Positions 26,327 through 36,667 of a stretch of 64,000 nt of DNA are shown one piece after another (within the stretch, counting starts at the first letter, position 1; the number at the start of each line of letters is the position of its first letter). The DNA is from Cellulophaga sp. RHA19. Lineage in GTDB: Bacteria > Bacteroidota > Bacteroidia > Flavobacteriales > Flavobacteriaceae. Under the pieces are notes generated by a model. That model was not told the DNA's origin, did not search any database, and worked only from the letters and a program-made list of their open reading frames with translations. The DNA lies in contig NZ_PHUL01000001.1 of assembly GCF_002813425.1 (NCBI RefSeq), forward strand, positions 434,001 to 498,000. The letters run 5' to 3'. The translations under genes were made by a program, and so were the position numbers.

Positions 26327-28999
26327 ATGACTAAAAAGCTATTTTTTATATTCTTCATTATTTCATTTATTGCATACAGCCAAGAAATTACATACAAAGG
26401 CTTTGTGCAAGACAGCGTGCAAAGTCCTTTGCCTAATGCTAATATTTTAGCTTTTCCAGATAGTGATGATGCAGAAACTGCTTTTGCAATAACCAATGAA
26501 AAAGGTGCTTATATTTTACGTTTGCAAAAAGGCTATACCTACCAAATTAACATTAGCTATATAGGCTATAAAAAACTAGTAGTTTCCACTACAGCAACAG
26601 AAAAAACCACTAAAAATTTTGTTTTACAAGAAGATGTAAACACTTTAGACGGTGTAGAGGTCACCTATAAAATACCTATAGAGGTTAAAGAAGATACTAC
26701 CGTTTATGATACAGATGCCTTTACCAATGGTAAAGAACGCAAACTAAGAGAAACCTTAAAAAAACTACCTGGTTTAGAGGTAGACAGGGAAGGTAATGTA
26801 ACCTCTAACGGTAAAAAAATTACCAATGTTTTGGTAGACAACAAACCCTTTTTTACAGGAAACACTAAAATGGCGGTAAACAACATACCTGCCAATGTAG
26901 TAGACCAAATAGAGGTTATAGATAACTATAGTGAAATTGCTATGCTTAAAGGGTTGCAAGACACAGATAAAATGGCACTAAACATTAAACTTAAAAAAGA
27001 TAAAAAACGCTTTTTGTTTGGAGATTTAGATGTTGCTGCGGGCCATAAAGACAGGTACACCATACACCCAAATGTATTTTACTACAGTCCTAAAACCAAC
27101 ATTAATTTTATTGGTGACGTAAACAATACTGGCGAAAAAGCATTTACGTTTAGCGACTATATGGAGTTTGAAGGCGGTTTTAGCAAAATACTGGCTGGTT
27201 CTGGCAGTATGTCTAGTTTGTTTCAGTCAGACTTTAGTCAGTTTTTAAACAACAATAATTTTAAAGAGCGTAGTCAAAAATTTGGTGCGTTTAATCTACG
27301 CCAAGCTATAAATAGCACCACAGATATTAGTGGCTATGTTATTGCATCTAAAACAGATACCGATACAGAAAACCAAACCGAGAATATTTACCAAAACAAC
27401 AACGATCCTTTTACAGAAAACAGAACCACCACTGGCAATGCCAATAACTTTTTTACCATTGGTAAAATAACACTAGATTATGACCCAACATACAAAGAGG
27501 ATTTTGCCTTTAATACGTTTGTAAAACTAACCAACAACAATGGTTTAAACTCTATTAACACAAACAGCCCAACAAACACCAATAGCATACGTACCGCTAA
27601 TGATATAGATGCACTAACCTTAAAACAAAACGTAACCTATAGTCGTAAATTAACAGACAACCACACCGGCACTTTAGAGGCTACACACAATTACACCATA
27701 GACAAGCCCAACACAAATTGGCAAACAGATAAAGAAATACTACAAGGATTAATTCCGTTACAGGCAGATGATGTGTATAACATACAACAAACCAAAGAAG
27801 TAAAAACACACAGTGTAAATGCCATTGTAAAAGACTATTGGGTGTTAAACAACTACAACCATTTGTATTTTAGTTTGGGTGTAAACTCAACCTTTAACTC
27901 TTTTGTAAATGAAGATGTACAGCTCTTAAGTAGCGGAGAAATAAACAATTTTAACACTGCCGATTTTGGTAACAACCTACAGCATAATTTTATAGACACT
28001 TATGTTGGTTTAGAATACAAATTTAGAACTGGTATTTTTACGTTTAAACCTGCCGTATATCAGCATTATTTTAATTGGTCTTTACATCAACTACAAACAA
28101 AAACAACCAATACAAAAACGGTACTTACACCAGAGTTTACCACAGAAATTAAATTTAAAAACGGCGCAAAAGCAAATTTTAAGTACAAAGCAAATGCTCG
28201 TTTTCCTTCTGTAAATAACCTAGCAAGTAATTTTATACTCCGTAATTTCAATTCGGTTTTTAGAGGCAATGCTAACTTGGAAAATGAGTTTTTTCATACC
28301 ACAAGTTTTAACTACTCTAAAAGAAGTTTATTGCGTGGTTTATTTTACAACTTAAATGTTAGATACAATAAAAAAACAAAGCAGTTAAAAGGAGAAACGC
28401 AGTTGCAAGGCATTAACCAATTTAATTCTTTAATACTGTTTACACAACCAGAAGACGACTGGTACTTTAGTGGCAATTTTAATAAAAGAATAAAAAAAAT
28501 AAGGGCTAAATATAGAGGCTCCTACAACTACAGTAATTTTTACCAGCTTGTAAACTCAGAGACACAAAAAAACACCTCTGGGAGGTTCTTAAATACCGTG
28601 AGCTTAGAGACTATTTTTAAAAAAGGCCCAAATTTAGAGGTTGGCTACACACAAACCGATAGTGACTACAACACATCTGTAGGGAAAAACAAGTATAGAA
28701 GCACCAATTTTTTCACCTATTTAGATTATGTTCTTCTAGAAGATTTTACCTTAAAAGCAGAATATAATTTTGATAATTATGTGAATAAAGACCGAAACAT
28801 AGATAATAGCTTTGACAATGCTATGGTTTCTCTTTTTTATCAACAAGAAGATAGCCCTTGGGGTTTTGAAATTAAAGCTACTAATTTATTTGACACACAG
28901 TTTAAGCAAGACAATTCTTTTAGTACATTTTTAATAAGCGATAGTAAAACCTTTATCTTACCACGCATTGTACTTTTTAAAATTAGCTACAAACTCTAA
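26327..28999 (+). CDS. Outer-membrane beta-barrel receptor with carboxypeptidase-regulatory N-domain
   Basis: This 890-residue outer-membrane protein has a signal peptide (LFFIFFIISFIAYSQ), a CarboxypepD_reg-like domain (about 20-105), a plug-like domain (about 115-215; TLKKLPGLEVDREGNVTSNG, VLVDNKPFF) and a long beta-barrel to the C-terminus, which ends in the aromatic strand ILPRIVLFKISYKL. It resembles TonB-dependent receptors lacking SusD partners and the Bacteroidota outer-membrane beta-barrel family 3. The six GLPGLI genes immediately upstream suggest a joint role at the cell surface; the ligand is unknown. Confidence 0.87.
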   Translation: MTKKLFFIFFIISFIAYSQEITYKGFVQDSVQSPLPNANILAFPDSDDAETAFAITNEKGAYILRLQKGYTYQINISYIGYKKLVVSTTATEKTTKNFVLQEDVNTLDGVEVTYKIPIEVKEDTTVYDTDAFTNGKERKLRETLKKLPGLEVDREGNVTSNGKKITNVLVDNKPFFTGNTKMAVNNIPANVVDQIEVIDNYSEIAMLKGLQDTDKMALNIKLKKDKKRFLFGDLDVAAGHKDRYTIHPNVFYYSPKTNINFIGDVNNTGEKAFTFSDYMEFEGGFSKILAGSGSMSSLFQSDFSQFLNNNNFKERSQKFGAFNLRQAINSTTDISGYVIASKTDTDTENQTENIYQNNNDPFTENRTTTGNANNFFTIGKITLDYDPTYKEDFAFNTFVKLTNNNGLNSINTNSPTNTNSIRTANDIDALTLKQNVTYSRKLTDNHTGTLEATHNYTIDKPNTNWQTDKEILQGLIPLQADDVYNIQQTKEVKTHSVNAIVKDYWVLNNYNHLYFSLGVNSTFNSFVNEDVQLLSSGEINNFNTADFGNNLQHNFIDTYVGLEYKFRTGIFTFKPAVYQHYFNWSLHQLQTKTTNTKTVLTPEFTTEIKFKNGAKANFKYKANARFPSVNNLASNFILRNFNSVFRGNANLENEFFHTTSFNYSKRSLLRGLFYNLNVRYNKKTKQLKGETQLQGINQFNSLILFTQPEDDWYFSGNFNKRIKKIRAKYRGSYNYSNFYQLVNSETQKNTSGRFLNTVSLETIFKKGPNLEVGYTQTDSDYNTSVGKNKYRSTNFFTYLDYVLLEDFTLKAEYNFDNYVNKDRNIDNSFDNAMVSLFYQQEDSPWGFEIKATNLFDTQFKQDNSFSTFLISDSKTFILPRIVLFKISYKL

Positions 29000-29026
29000 T
29001 TGTTTAAAATTGTAGCTTTATATTTG
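29000..29026 (+). promoter_or_regulatory. Promoter of mfd
   Basis: TTG (29000-29002) directly after the receptor stop codon, 16-base spacer, perfect -7 box TATATTTG (29019-29026), 18 bases before the mfd start. The short spacer is at the low end of the known range. Confidence 0.6.
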
Positions 29027-29044
29027 CAAAAAATGTATTGACTT

Positions 29045-32000
29045 TTGGGAAAATCTCTCATTTTAAAATCGTTGGCACAGCTTCCGCAAATGCAGAAACT
29101 GCAAACTACTATTGCCAAAAATGAAAAAAACACAACACTTACAGGTTTAACAGGCTCTGCCCTATCCTTTGTAATAGCTGAAACTTTTAAAGAAGCAGAC
29201 ACCCCTTTTCTGGTTGTTTTTAGCGACAAAGAAGAGGCGGCTTACCATTTAAATGACTTGGAGCAATTGGTAGGCGAAAAAGATGTGCTCTTTTATCCTG
29301 GTAGTTACCGCAGGCCTTACCAAATAGACGAGGTAGATAATGCTAATGTACTGCTACGTGCAGAGGTTTTAAACCGAATTAATTCGCGTAAAAAACCAGC
29401 ATTACTAGTTACCTATCCAGATGCGTTGTTTGAGAAAGTGGTAACCCGTAAAGAACTAGATAAAAACACTTTAAAAATTAAGGTTGATGACACCATTACC
29501 CTAGATTTTTTAAACGAAGTGTTGTTTGAGTATAAGTTTAAACGTGTAGATTTTGTTACCGAACCTGGAGAATTTTCGGTTCGTGGTGGTATTGTAGATG
29601 TTTTTTCGTTTTCTAATGATGTACCATACAGAATAGAATTTTTTGGTGATGAAGTAGATAGCATTAGAACTTTTGATGTAGAAACACAATTGTCTACAGA
29701 CAAAGTCACTAAAATTACTATTGTACCCAATGTAGAAAATAAATTTTTAGACGAAACCAGAGAAAGCTTTTTAAAATACATTGCTTCTAAAACTGTCATT
29801 TTTTCTAAAAACACAGAGCTTTTACACGACAGACTAGACTCTCTTTACGCAAAAGCAGAAGAAGCTTTTACAAAACTTACAGGTGAGCTAAAACACGCTC
29901 AACCTAAGGAGTTGTTTGTAGATTCTAATCAGTTAAAAAAAGAGTTTGATGCATTTAATGTTATAAGCATTCATCAAACAGCAACAAATGCAGATAAATC
30001 TATTGTTTTTCATTCTAAACCACAGCCGTCTTTTAATAAAAAGTTTGACTTGCTTATTGAAAACCTAGATCAAAATCACGCTAATAACTATACCAATTAT
30101 ATTTTTTGTGCCACAGAGCAACAAGCAAAACGTTTTCATGATATTTTTGATGAAGTAGAACAAGATGTACACTATAAAACAGTTGTATTACCTCTTTTTC
30201 AGGGCTTTATTTTAGATGATATAAAAGTTGCCTGTTACACAGATCATCAAGTTTTTGAACGTTACCATAAATTCAACCTTAAAAATGGATACGCTAAAAA
30301 GCAAGCTATAACACTTAAGGAACTTACCAAATTAGATATTGGAGATTATGTAACACATATAGATCATGGTGTTGGTAAATTTGGTGGTTTACAAAAAATA
30401 GATGTAGAAGGTAAAAAACAAGAGGCTATAAAATTAATGTATAGTGAGCGAGATGTGTTGTACGTAAGCATACACTCACTACACAAAATATCTAAATTTG
30501 CCGGCAAAGACGGTAAGCCTCCTAAAATATTTAAACTAGGTTCTGGTGCTTGGAAAAAACTGAAGCAAAAAACCAAAACTAGAGTTAAACAAATTGCGTT
30601 TGACCTTATTAAAGTATACGCCAACCGTAGACTTAAAAAAGGATTTAAATACGCTCCAGATAGTTATTTACAGCACGAGTTAGAGGCGTCTTTTATTTAT
30701 GAAGATACCCCAGACCAAAGTAAGGCCACCGAAGATCTAAAAAAAGATATGGAGAGTGATAGGCCAATGGATCGCCTTATTTGTGGTGATGTTGGCTTTG
30801 GTAAAACAGAGGTTGCTATACGTGCCGCTTTTAAAGCTGTGGATAATGGCAAACAAGTAGCTGTTTTAGTACCAACAACTATATTGGCTTTTCAGCACCA
30901 TAAAACATTTGCAGAGCGTTTAAAAGATATGCCTGTAACGGTAGATTATGTAAACCGTTTTAGAACTGCAAAAGAGAAAAAAGAAACACTACAACGCCTA
31001 GCAGAAGGTAAAGTAGATATTATTATTGGCACACACCAATTAGTTAATAAAAACGTAGTTTTTAAAGACTTAGGTTTGCTAATTGTAGATGAGGAGCAAA
31101 AATTTGGAGTTGCTGTAAAAGATAAATTAAAGTCTATTAAAGAAAATGTAGATGTACTTACATTAACTGCTACACCAATACCAAGAACGTTGCAATTTAG
31201 TTTAATGGCTGCCAGAGATTTATCTACAATAAATACAGCACCACCAAACAGATACCCAATAGACAGCCACGTTGTACGCTTTACAGAAGACACTATTAGA
31301 GATGCAGTTTCTTACGAGATACAAAGAGGCGGACAAGTATTTTTTATACACAACCGTATAGAAAACATTAAAGAGGTTGCTGGTATGTTACAGCGTTTGG
31401 TTCCTGATGCTAAAATTGGCATTGGTCACGGACAAATGGACGGTAAAAAACTAGAGACTTTAATGCTTGCTTTTATGAATGGCGAGTTTGATGTTTTAGT
31501 ATCTACAACTATTATAGAAAGTGGTTTAGATGTTCCTAACGCCAATACTATTTTTATAAACAATGCCAATAATTTTGGTTTAAGTGATTTGCACCAAATG
31601 CGTGGTCGTGTTGGGCGTAGCAACAAAAAAGCTTTCTGTTATTTTATTACACCACCTTATGACTCTATGAGTAACGATGCTCGTAAACGTATACAAGCAT
31701 TAGAACAATTTACAGAATTGGGTAGTGGTTTTAATATTGCAATGAAAGATTTAGAAATACGTGGTGCAGGTGATATTTTAGGTGGTGAGCAAAGTGGTTT
31801 TATTAATGAAATTGGTTTTGATGCATACCAAAAAATACTTGCAGAAACGGTAGAAGAATTAAAAGAAAACGAGTTTAAAGATTTATACGAAGAGGTAGAA
31901 GGCAAAGACAAAGTGTTTGTAAAAGAAACCCAGATAGACTCGGATTTTGAACTTTTATTTCCTGATGATTATGTAAATAATGTTACAGAACGATTAAACT

Positions 32001-32386
32001 TATACACTCAATTAAACTTAATTACCACAGAAGAAGGTTTGGTTAAGTTTGAAAAAGAATTAGTAGACCGTTTTGGTGAAATACCTAGTCCTGTTGAAGA
32101 CTTACTAAACTCGGTTCGTATAAAATGGATTGCAAATAGCCTAGGTTTAGAAAAAATTGTACTTAAAAAAGGTAAAATGATTGGGTATTTTATAGCAGAT
32201 CAACAATCTGGATTTTACCAAAGTCCTAAATTCACTAAAGTATTACAATTTGTACAAGCCAATACCGCAATTTGTAAAATGAAAGAAAAACAAACCAGAG
32301 CCGGCTTACGCTTACTTTTGGTTTTTGATAAAATTACAACAGTAGAAAAAGCATTAAAAAGCTTAGCTCCTTTTAATACGCATTAA
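29045..32386 (+). CDS. mfd: Transcription-repair coupling factor
   Basis: Mfd removes stalled RNA polymerase and recruits UvrA to the lesion. The 1113-residue protein has the full layout: UvrB-like N-terminal domains (GSYRRPYQIDEVDNANVLLR), the RNA-polymerase-interacting domain (GDYVTHIDHGVGKF), the SF2 motor with Walker A GDVGFGKT (581-588), DEEQ box, TATPIPRTLQ and MRGRVGRS, and a C-terminal TRCF domain. There is no in-frame ATG upstream (ATG 29034 runs into a stop), so TTG 29045 is the best start; ATG 29090 would trim conserved N-terminal residues. It has its own promoter. Confidence 0.97.
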   Translation: MGKSLILKSLAQLPQMQKLQTTIAKNEKNTTLTGLTGSALSFVIAETFKEADTPFLVVFSDKEEAAYHLNDLEQLVGEKDVLFYPGSYRRPYQIDEVDNANVLLRAEVLNRINSRKKPALLVTYPDALFEKVVTRKELDKNTLKIKVDDTITLDFLNEVLFEYKFKRVDFVTEPGEFSVRGGIVDVFSFSNDVPYRIEFFGDEVDSIRTFDVETQLSTDKVTKITIVPNVENKFLDETRESFLKYIASKTVIFSKNTELLHDRLDSLYAKAEEAFTKLTGELKHAQPKELFVDSNQLKKEFDAFNVISIHQTATNADKSIVFHSKPQPSFNKKFDLLIENLDQNHANNYTNYIFCATEQQAKRFHDIFDEVEQDVHYKTVVLPLFQGFILDDIKVACYTDHQVFERYHKFNLKNGYAKKQAITLKELTKLDIGDYVTHIDHGVGKFGGLQKIDVEGKKQEAIKLMYSERDVLYVSIHSLHKISKFAGKDGKPPKIFKLGSGAWKKLKQKTKTRVKQIAFDLIKVYANRRLKKGFKYAPDSYLQHELEASFIYEDTPDQSKATEDLKKDMESDRPMDRLICGDVGFGKTEVAIRAAFKAVDNGKQVAVLVPTTILAFQHHKTFAERLKDMPVTVDYVNRFRTAKEKKETLQRLAEGKVDIIIGTHQLVNKNVVFKDLGLLIVDEEQKFGVAVKDKLKSIKENVDVLTLTATPIPRTLQFSLMAARDLSTINTAPPNRYPIDSHVVRFTEDTIRDAVSYEIQRGGQVFFIHNRIENIKEVAGMLQRLVPDAKIGIGHGQMDGKKLETLMLAFMNGEFDVLVSTTIIESGLDVPNANTIFINNANNFGLSDLHQMRGRVGRSNKKAFCYFITPPYDSMSNDARKRIQALEQFTELGSGFNIAMKDLEIRGAGDILGGEQSGFINEIGFDAYQKILAETVEELKENEFKDLYEEVEGKDKVFVKETQIDSDFELLFPDDYVNNVTERLNLYTQLNLITTEEGLVKFEKELVDRFGEIPSPVEDLLNSVRIKWIANSLGLEKIVLKKGKMIGYFIADQQSGFYQSPKFTKVLQFVQANTAICKMKEKQTRAGLRLLLVFDKITTVEKALKSLAPFNTH

Positions 32387-32469
32387 AACAAATGCAAATA
32401 CACAGTTTGGTTCGGTTTTTGAAAATAAGCTAAATAACTAAGCATTAACCATTGCTAAAAAAGCATACT

Positions 32470-33786
32470 ATGAAAAAAACACTAACATTATTATTTGCTC
32501 TTATTGCTGTATCTGTAACAGCACAACATACCATATCTGGCGTATTTTCACCAGCTAAAGACTATACTTGGCTTATTGCATACCAACTTAAACCTGGCAC
32601 ACAAGTTTATGTTGCTGATACTAAAATAGAAGATGGTAAATTTAAACTAGAGCTACCTGCCAACGCAGCTGCCGGAACTTATAGATTGGTGTATGCTGTA
32701 CCACAAGAAGAGTTTAATTTTGATGTTTTATACAATGGCAAAGAAGATATTGTACTTAATTTTAATGCTCAAGATGGTGCAACGTATACTACATCAGAAG
32801 AAAATAAAATAGTAAACAGTTATTTTTTAGAAATTAATGCTTTGCAAAAGCAGGTTATAGATTTTTACACATCTAACAGTACAAATAAAAAAGAACTAGC
32901 AAAGCTTTATAATAAAATAAATAGCACACAAGCTAGGTATGAAACTGATGCTAAGGGTTTAATTGCACTTAATTTTATTAAAGCCAACAAGCCATACATT
33001 GCAAAAAAACATGAAACAATATATGAGTTTGTTGAGCATAAAAAGCAAAATTATTTTTCGGCAATAGATTTTAAAAACAAACAGCTACAAGCATCTTCGT
33101 TTTTAACAGATAAAACATTAAATTATGTGTACACATCTTTACCGTTAAATAAAGTTACAAAAGATGAAACTGAGACAATTTTACAGCAAAATATACAAAC
33201 TGTAGCTAGCAAACTAGATGGTGTTCATGAGACATTTAAGTTTAGCCTTTTTTATGATATGTGGATTTATGCTGCCAGTGCTAAGTATGATAAAACATCA
33301 GACTTTATAACCACTAATTACCTTAAAAAACTTGGAAACATAACTAACAACCAAGAAATTATTAAAAATATAGATGCACATACTAGATTAAGAATTGGCG
33401 CAAAAGCACCTGAAATTACTTGGAATGATGGCAAAAATAGTCTTAGCAAATTATCTGGAGCAGATAATTACGTTGTTGTTTTCTGGAGCAGTACATGTTC
33501 TCATTGCTTAAAAGAACTACCAGAATTAAACAAAGCAATGCAAACACTACCTAATGTAAAAGTACTAGCTGTTGGTTTAGAGGACGAGTACAATTATTGG
33601 GACACAGAATCTGCTAAACTAAAAAGCTTTACACACGCTTTAGCCCTTGGTAAATGGGATAGTAAATACGCAGATTTATATAATGTTTCTGCTACACCTA
33701 CCTACTTTATTTTAGATAAAGACAAAAGAATTGTAAATAAACCAGAGACTTACAAAGAGGCTCTAGAATATTTAAAAAAGAAATAA
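32470..33786 (+). CDS. TlpA-like thioredoxin-family periplasmic protein
   Basis: This 438-residue protein has a signal peptide (KTLTLLFALIAVSVTAQ), an N-terminal beta-rich domain of the DUF4369 sort (about 22-110; HTISGVFSPAKDYTWLIAYQ), a helical middle, and a C-terminal thioredoxin fold (about 305-438) with active site CSHC in FWSSTCSHC and the cis-Pro loop SATPTYFI. It is likely a periplasmic thiol-disulfide oxidoreductase for envelope proteins. ATG 32470 was chosen over an upstream TTG (32452). Confidence 0.87.
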   Translation: MKKTLTLLFALIAVSVTAQHTISGVFSPAKDYTWLIAYQLKPGTQVYVADTKIEDGKFKLELPANAAAGTYRLVYAVPQEEFNFDVLYNGKEDIVLNFNAQDGATYTTSEENKIVNSYFLEINALQKQVIDFYTSNSTNKKELAKLYNKINSTQARYETDAKGLIALNFIKANKPYIAKKHETIYEFVEHKKQNYFSAIDFKNKQLQASSFLTDKTLNYVYTSLPLNKVTKDETETILQQNIQTVASKLDGVHETFKFSLFYDMWIYAASAKYDKTSDFITTNYLKKLGNITNNQEIIKNIDAHTRLRIGAKAPEITWNDGKNSLSKLSGADNYVVVFWSSTCSHCLKELPELNKAMQTLPNVKVLAVGLEDEYNYWDTESAKLKSFTHALALGKWDSKYADLYNVSATPTYFILDKDKRIVNKPETYKEALEYLKKK

Positions 33787-33797
33787 TAAAAATAGAC

Positions 33798-34457
33798 TTA
33801 CAAGGCCTTTAGATCTTTAATAGTTTTAAAGGCTACGTCTACTTGCTCATCATTTACTAAAATGGTAAATTCGTTTGTGGTAGAAATCACCTCAAAAAGT
33901 ACAATACCTTCCCAAGCCAAACGCTGAAAAATAAAGTAATAAATACCAGGTACAGATACGTTTTCTGCTGGTAGCTTTACAGTTATAGACGATAAATTTT
34001 CGGCCTTTTGCGTACACCTTTCGTGCTTAAACAACTCTTCAACCGTCTTATCTAATGTATTGTTTACAACTATATTTAGCTCATTTACTCCTCTAGAAGA
34101 TGTGTAAAAAACATCTTTATTTTTATTAACCTCTTTTAATAAATTAGTTTGATTATCAAGAATAGAATCAGATAATAAAAAAGTAAAATCTGTTAAAGAA
34201 GACCTTACAGTAATTTCACCTATATTTTTAAGAACCTTTACAATTTTGTGAGTAGCTCTAAACTCTAAATCATCAGATAATCGTTTTAAGGCCATAACAA
34301 TGGCTCCGTTTCTAATATCTTTCCCTAACTCAGACTCTATTTCTGGTTTAATAATTCTAGATAAGGAAGTTAAATTAATAATACTCTGTGCTAAAGCACT
34401 TTGTAGAAAGGGTTTCTTTTTAATATACTCTTCTACTACTGATGATATTGTTTTCAT
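33798..34457 (-). CDS. ACT-domain-like protein of unknown function
   Basis: This 219-residue soluble protein has no kinase domain. Its first 80 residues are helical and resemble a DNA- or protein-binding segment (KTISSVVEEYIKKKPFLQSAL, split here at residue 16); the last 60 (VSVPGIYYFIFQRLAWEGI then ISTTNEFTILVNDEQVDVAFKTIKDL) have the beta-alpha-beta-beta-alpha-beta pattern of the second ACT domain of aspartate kinases. Similar stand-alone proteins are sometimes labelled aspartate kinase in flavobacteria, which would be wrong enzymatically. It converges on the thioredoxin gene with 11 bases between stops. Confidence 0.65.
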   Translation of the reverse strand: MKTISSVVEEYIKKKPFLQSALAQSIINLTSLSRIIKPEIESELGKDIRNGAIVMALKRLSDDLEFRATHKIVKVLKNIGEITVRSSLTDFTFLLSDSILDNQTNLLKEVNKNKDVFYTSSRGVNELNIVVNNTLDKTVEELFKHERCTQKAENLSSITVKLPAENVSVPGIYYFIFQRLAWEGIVLFEVISTTNEFTILVNDEQVDVAFKTIKDLKAL

Positions 34458-34612
34458 CTTGTTATTGGGGTTTGGTTGTTTGCTCTTAATCTGGTTAAAA
34501 AACTATTCTTATTAGACTTATTTAGAATAAAAAATGTCTTTTGAAAGTTCAAAAATAACAAATTGTTTTAAATGTAACAATTGCAATGTAATAAAAATTG
34601 GTGTCTCTTTTT

Positions 34613-34972
34613 TTAAAAATGATAAAAAGCGTCGGTTAAATGCTCAATTTTTAAATTATCTTCATTTTTTAAGATTGTGATAATATCAAATCTAACATCT
34701 ACATCTAAATCATTATCAGACACATAATGATCTGCTGCCATAACAAGAAGTTTTATTTTTTTTGCTGTTACAGTATCGGCAATGTTCTGCAACGCATCAC
34801 TACTTCTAGATTTTACCTCTATAATTGCCAAAGTGTCTTTTTGCTGAGCAATAATATCAACCTCAGCTTTTAGATAGCGGTAATTAAGATGTTTAATAGT
34901 GTACCCATTGTCTCTTAAAAACTGTACAGCAAGCTTTTCTCCTTCTTTACCAAACTGATTGTGATCTCCCAA
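34613..34972 (-). CDS. YraN family (UPF0102) endonuclease-fold protein
   Basis: This 119-residue protein of the UPF0102/YraN family has a restriction-endonuclease-like fold. The conserved pattern is visible: GKEGEKLAVQFLRDNGY, EVDIIAQ and IIEVKSRS, the D..(E)xK nuclease-like core, then VRFDIITI. It begins with TTG at 34972, as no ATG gives the family N-terminus. YraN proteins are proposed to act in DNA metabolism, without a proven activity. A tail of 140 untranslated bases separates it from the ACT-like gene. Confidence 0.9.
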   Translation of the reverse strand: MGDHNQFGKEGEKLAVQFLRDNGYTIKHLNYRYLKAEVDIIAQQKDTLAIIEVKSRSSDALQNIADTVTAKKIKLLVMAADHYVSDNDLDVDVRFDIITILKNEDNLKIEHLTDAFYHF

Positions 34973-35167
34973 AATTTAAATTTAACATACAAATTAGTGT
35001 ATTTTACCGAAAAAAAAAGCTTTTCATCATCTAAAACTTTCTGTTTTACGTAACTAATAAAGTGAGCGTGTTAACTTTTTTAACTAATTATATACTCATT
35101 TGTATATTTTAACGTTAAAAGTAAACACGTGACCTAATAACCAAACAATACAAATGCAACAATAATT

Positions 35168-36658
35168 ATGGCATATTTTGTGAATTGCAATACTGCATCG
35201 CTAAACCCCATAGGTGGTAATTTAGATAAAAACAAGGCAGAACACCTTTACAGACGATTAGGTTTTAGTGCCTCTGTAGATACTATAAATGCTGCCATTG
35301 GACAACCAGTTTCTTCATATATAGATAACTTAATAGCTGAAGCAGTTAGTATGCCTGAAATTGCAGCACCAGAATGGGCAAACTGGACAGGTGCAGATTA
35401 CCCAGAAGATAGCGATTTAAGAAATCCTATATTAAATCAGCAAAAAGACGATTTTTATAATTTATACATAACAGGTTTAATAAATAATAACCTTAGAGAC
35501 CGCTTAAGTTTCTTTTGGAGCAACCATTTTGTTACTGAATACAGAAACTATAGAGCCGCCCCTTTATTATATCGTTATGTAGATTGCCTACAACGTAATT
35601 CTATTGGCAACTTTAAAACATTTGTTAGCGAAATAGGTTTAACAGATGCAATGTTGTACTATCTAGATGGCGTATTTAATAATGGTAATAACCCTAATGA
35701 AAATTACGCTCGTGAATTATATGAACTTTTTACTTTAGGTGAAGGTAATAATTACACCGAAGAAGATATTATAGAAACAGCAAGAGCTCTTACTGGATAT
35801 GTAGAAAGGGGTGAGGAAAGTTATACTCCAGTTACATTTGACCCAGAAAAACATGATGCAGAAAGTAAAACAATATTTGGGCAAACTGCTAATTTTGATT
35901 ATGATGGTGTTATAGATAACTTGTTTACACAAAGACCCAATGAGATTAGTTGGTTTATTTGTAAAAAACTATACGAGTTTTTTATACATCCAGACTCAGA
36001 TGACACCTCTGGCAGTAATGCTGAAGAAATAATACAAGGTTTAGCTGCAACGTTTAGAGCTAATGATTTTGAATTAGCACCAGTACTCTCTCAACTTTTT
36101 AAAAGTGAACACTTTTTTGACGAAGAAGCTTTAGGTGTAATTATTAAGAGTCCGTTTGATATTTATATTAATTTGATAAACGAGACCCAATTCTCATACG
36201 ATGACGATACAATTGCAAGTGTTGAAAATATTTGCAGATTAATAGGTCAAGAGTTATTTAACCCACCCGGAGTAGAAGGCTGGTACAGAGATAGAACATG
36301 GATTAACACCAATTTTATGATTGGTCGTTGGTTATCCTCAGAATTATTTTTACAAAACGCATGGAATGCTAACCCAGAGCAATTTAGAGACTTTGCAGTG
36401 TCTGTAACTCCAAACGCATCTACAGAAAGTAATCCTGATGTTGTAACTCAGGCTATTTTAGACAAACTATTACCTAAAGGTATAGCTGCAGACGAACAAC
36501 AAAATGTCTATGATGTTTTTAGAGATGATGCTTTAGTACAATATTACGCAGCACCTGATGGCGATGGATCTTGGAGTCTTTATTACCCAGGAGCAGATGT
36601 TCAGGTATACCAACTACTACTACACATTATTAGACAACCAGAATTTCAATTAAAATAA
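35168..36658 (+). CDS. DUF1800 domain protein
   Basis: This 496-residue protein belongs to DUF1800, almost always encoded next to a DUF1501 protein. Characteristic pieces are HLYRRLGFSA, LRDRLSFFWSNHF, ENYARELYELFTLGEGNNYTE (split around the ELFTLG motif), FNPPGVEGWYRDRTW and the closing HIIRQPEFQLK. It has no obvious N-terminal signal peptide. The pair is proposed to act in an exported or cell-surface process in Bacteroidota and Planctomycetes but the activity is unknown. The DUF1501 gene starts 9 bases downstream. Confidence 0.9.
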   Translation: MAYFVNCNTASLNPIGGNLDKNKAEHLYRRLGFSASVDTINAAIGQPVSSYIDNLIAEAVSMPEIAAPEWANWTGADYPEDSDLRNPILNQQKDDFYNLYITGLINNNLRDRLSFFWSNHFVTEYRNYRAAPLLYRYVDCLQRNSIGNFKTFVSEIGLTDAMLYYLDGVFNNGNNPNENYARELYELFTLGEGNNYTEEDIIETARALTGYVERGEESYTPVTFDPEKHDAESKTIFGQTANFDYDGVIDNLFTQRPNEISWFICKKLYEFFIHPDSDDTSGSNAEEIIQGLAATFRANDFELAPVLSQLFKSEHFFDEEALGVIIKSPFDIYINLINETQFSYDDDTIASVENICRLIGQELFNPPGVEGWYRDRTWINTNFMIGRWLSSELFLQNAWNANPEQFRDFAVSVTPNASTESNPDVVTQAILDKLLPKGIAADEQQNVYDVFRDDALVQYYAAPDGDGSWSLYYPGADVQVYQLLLHIIRQPEFQLK

Positions 36659-36667
36659 CCACTTACT

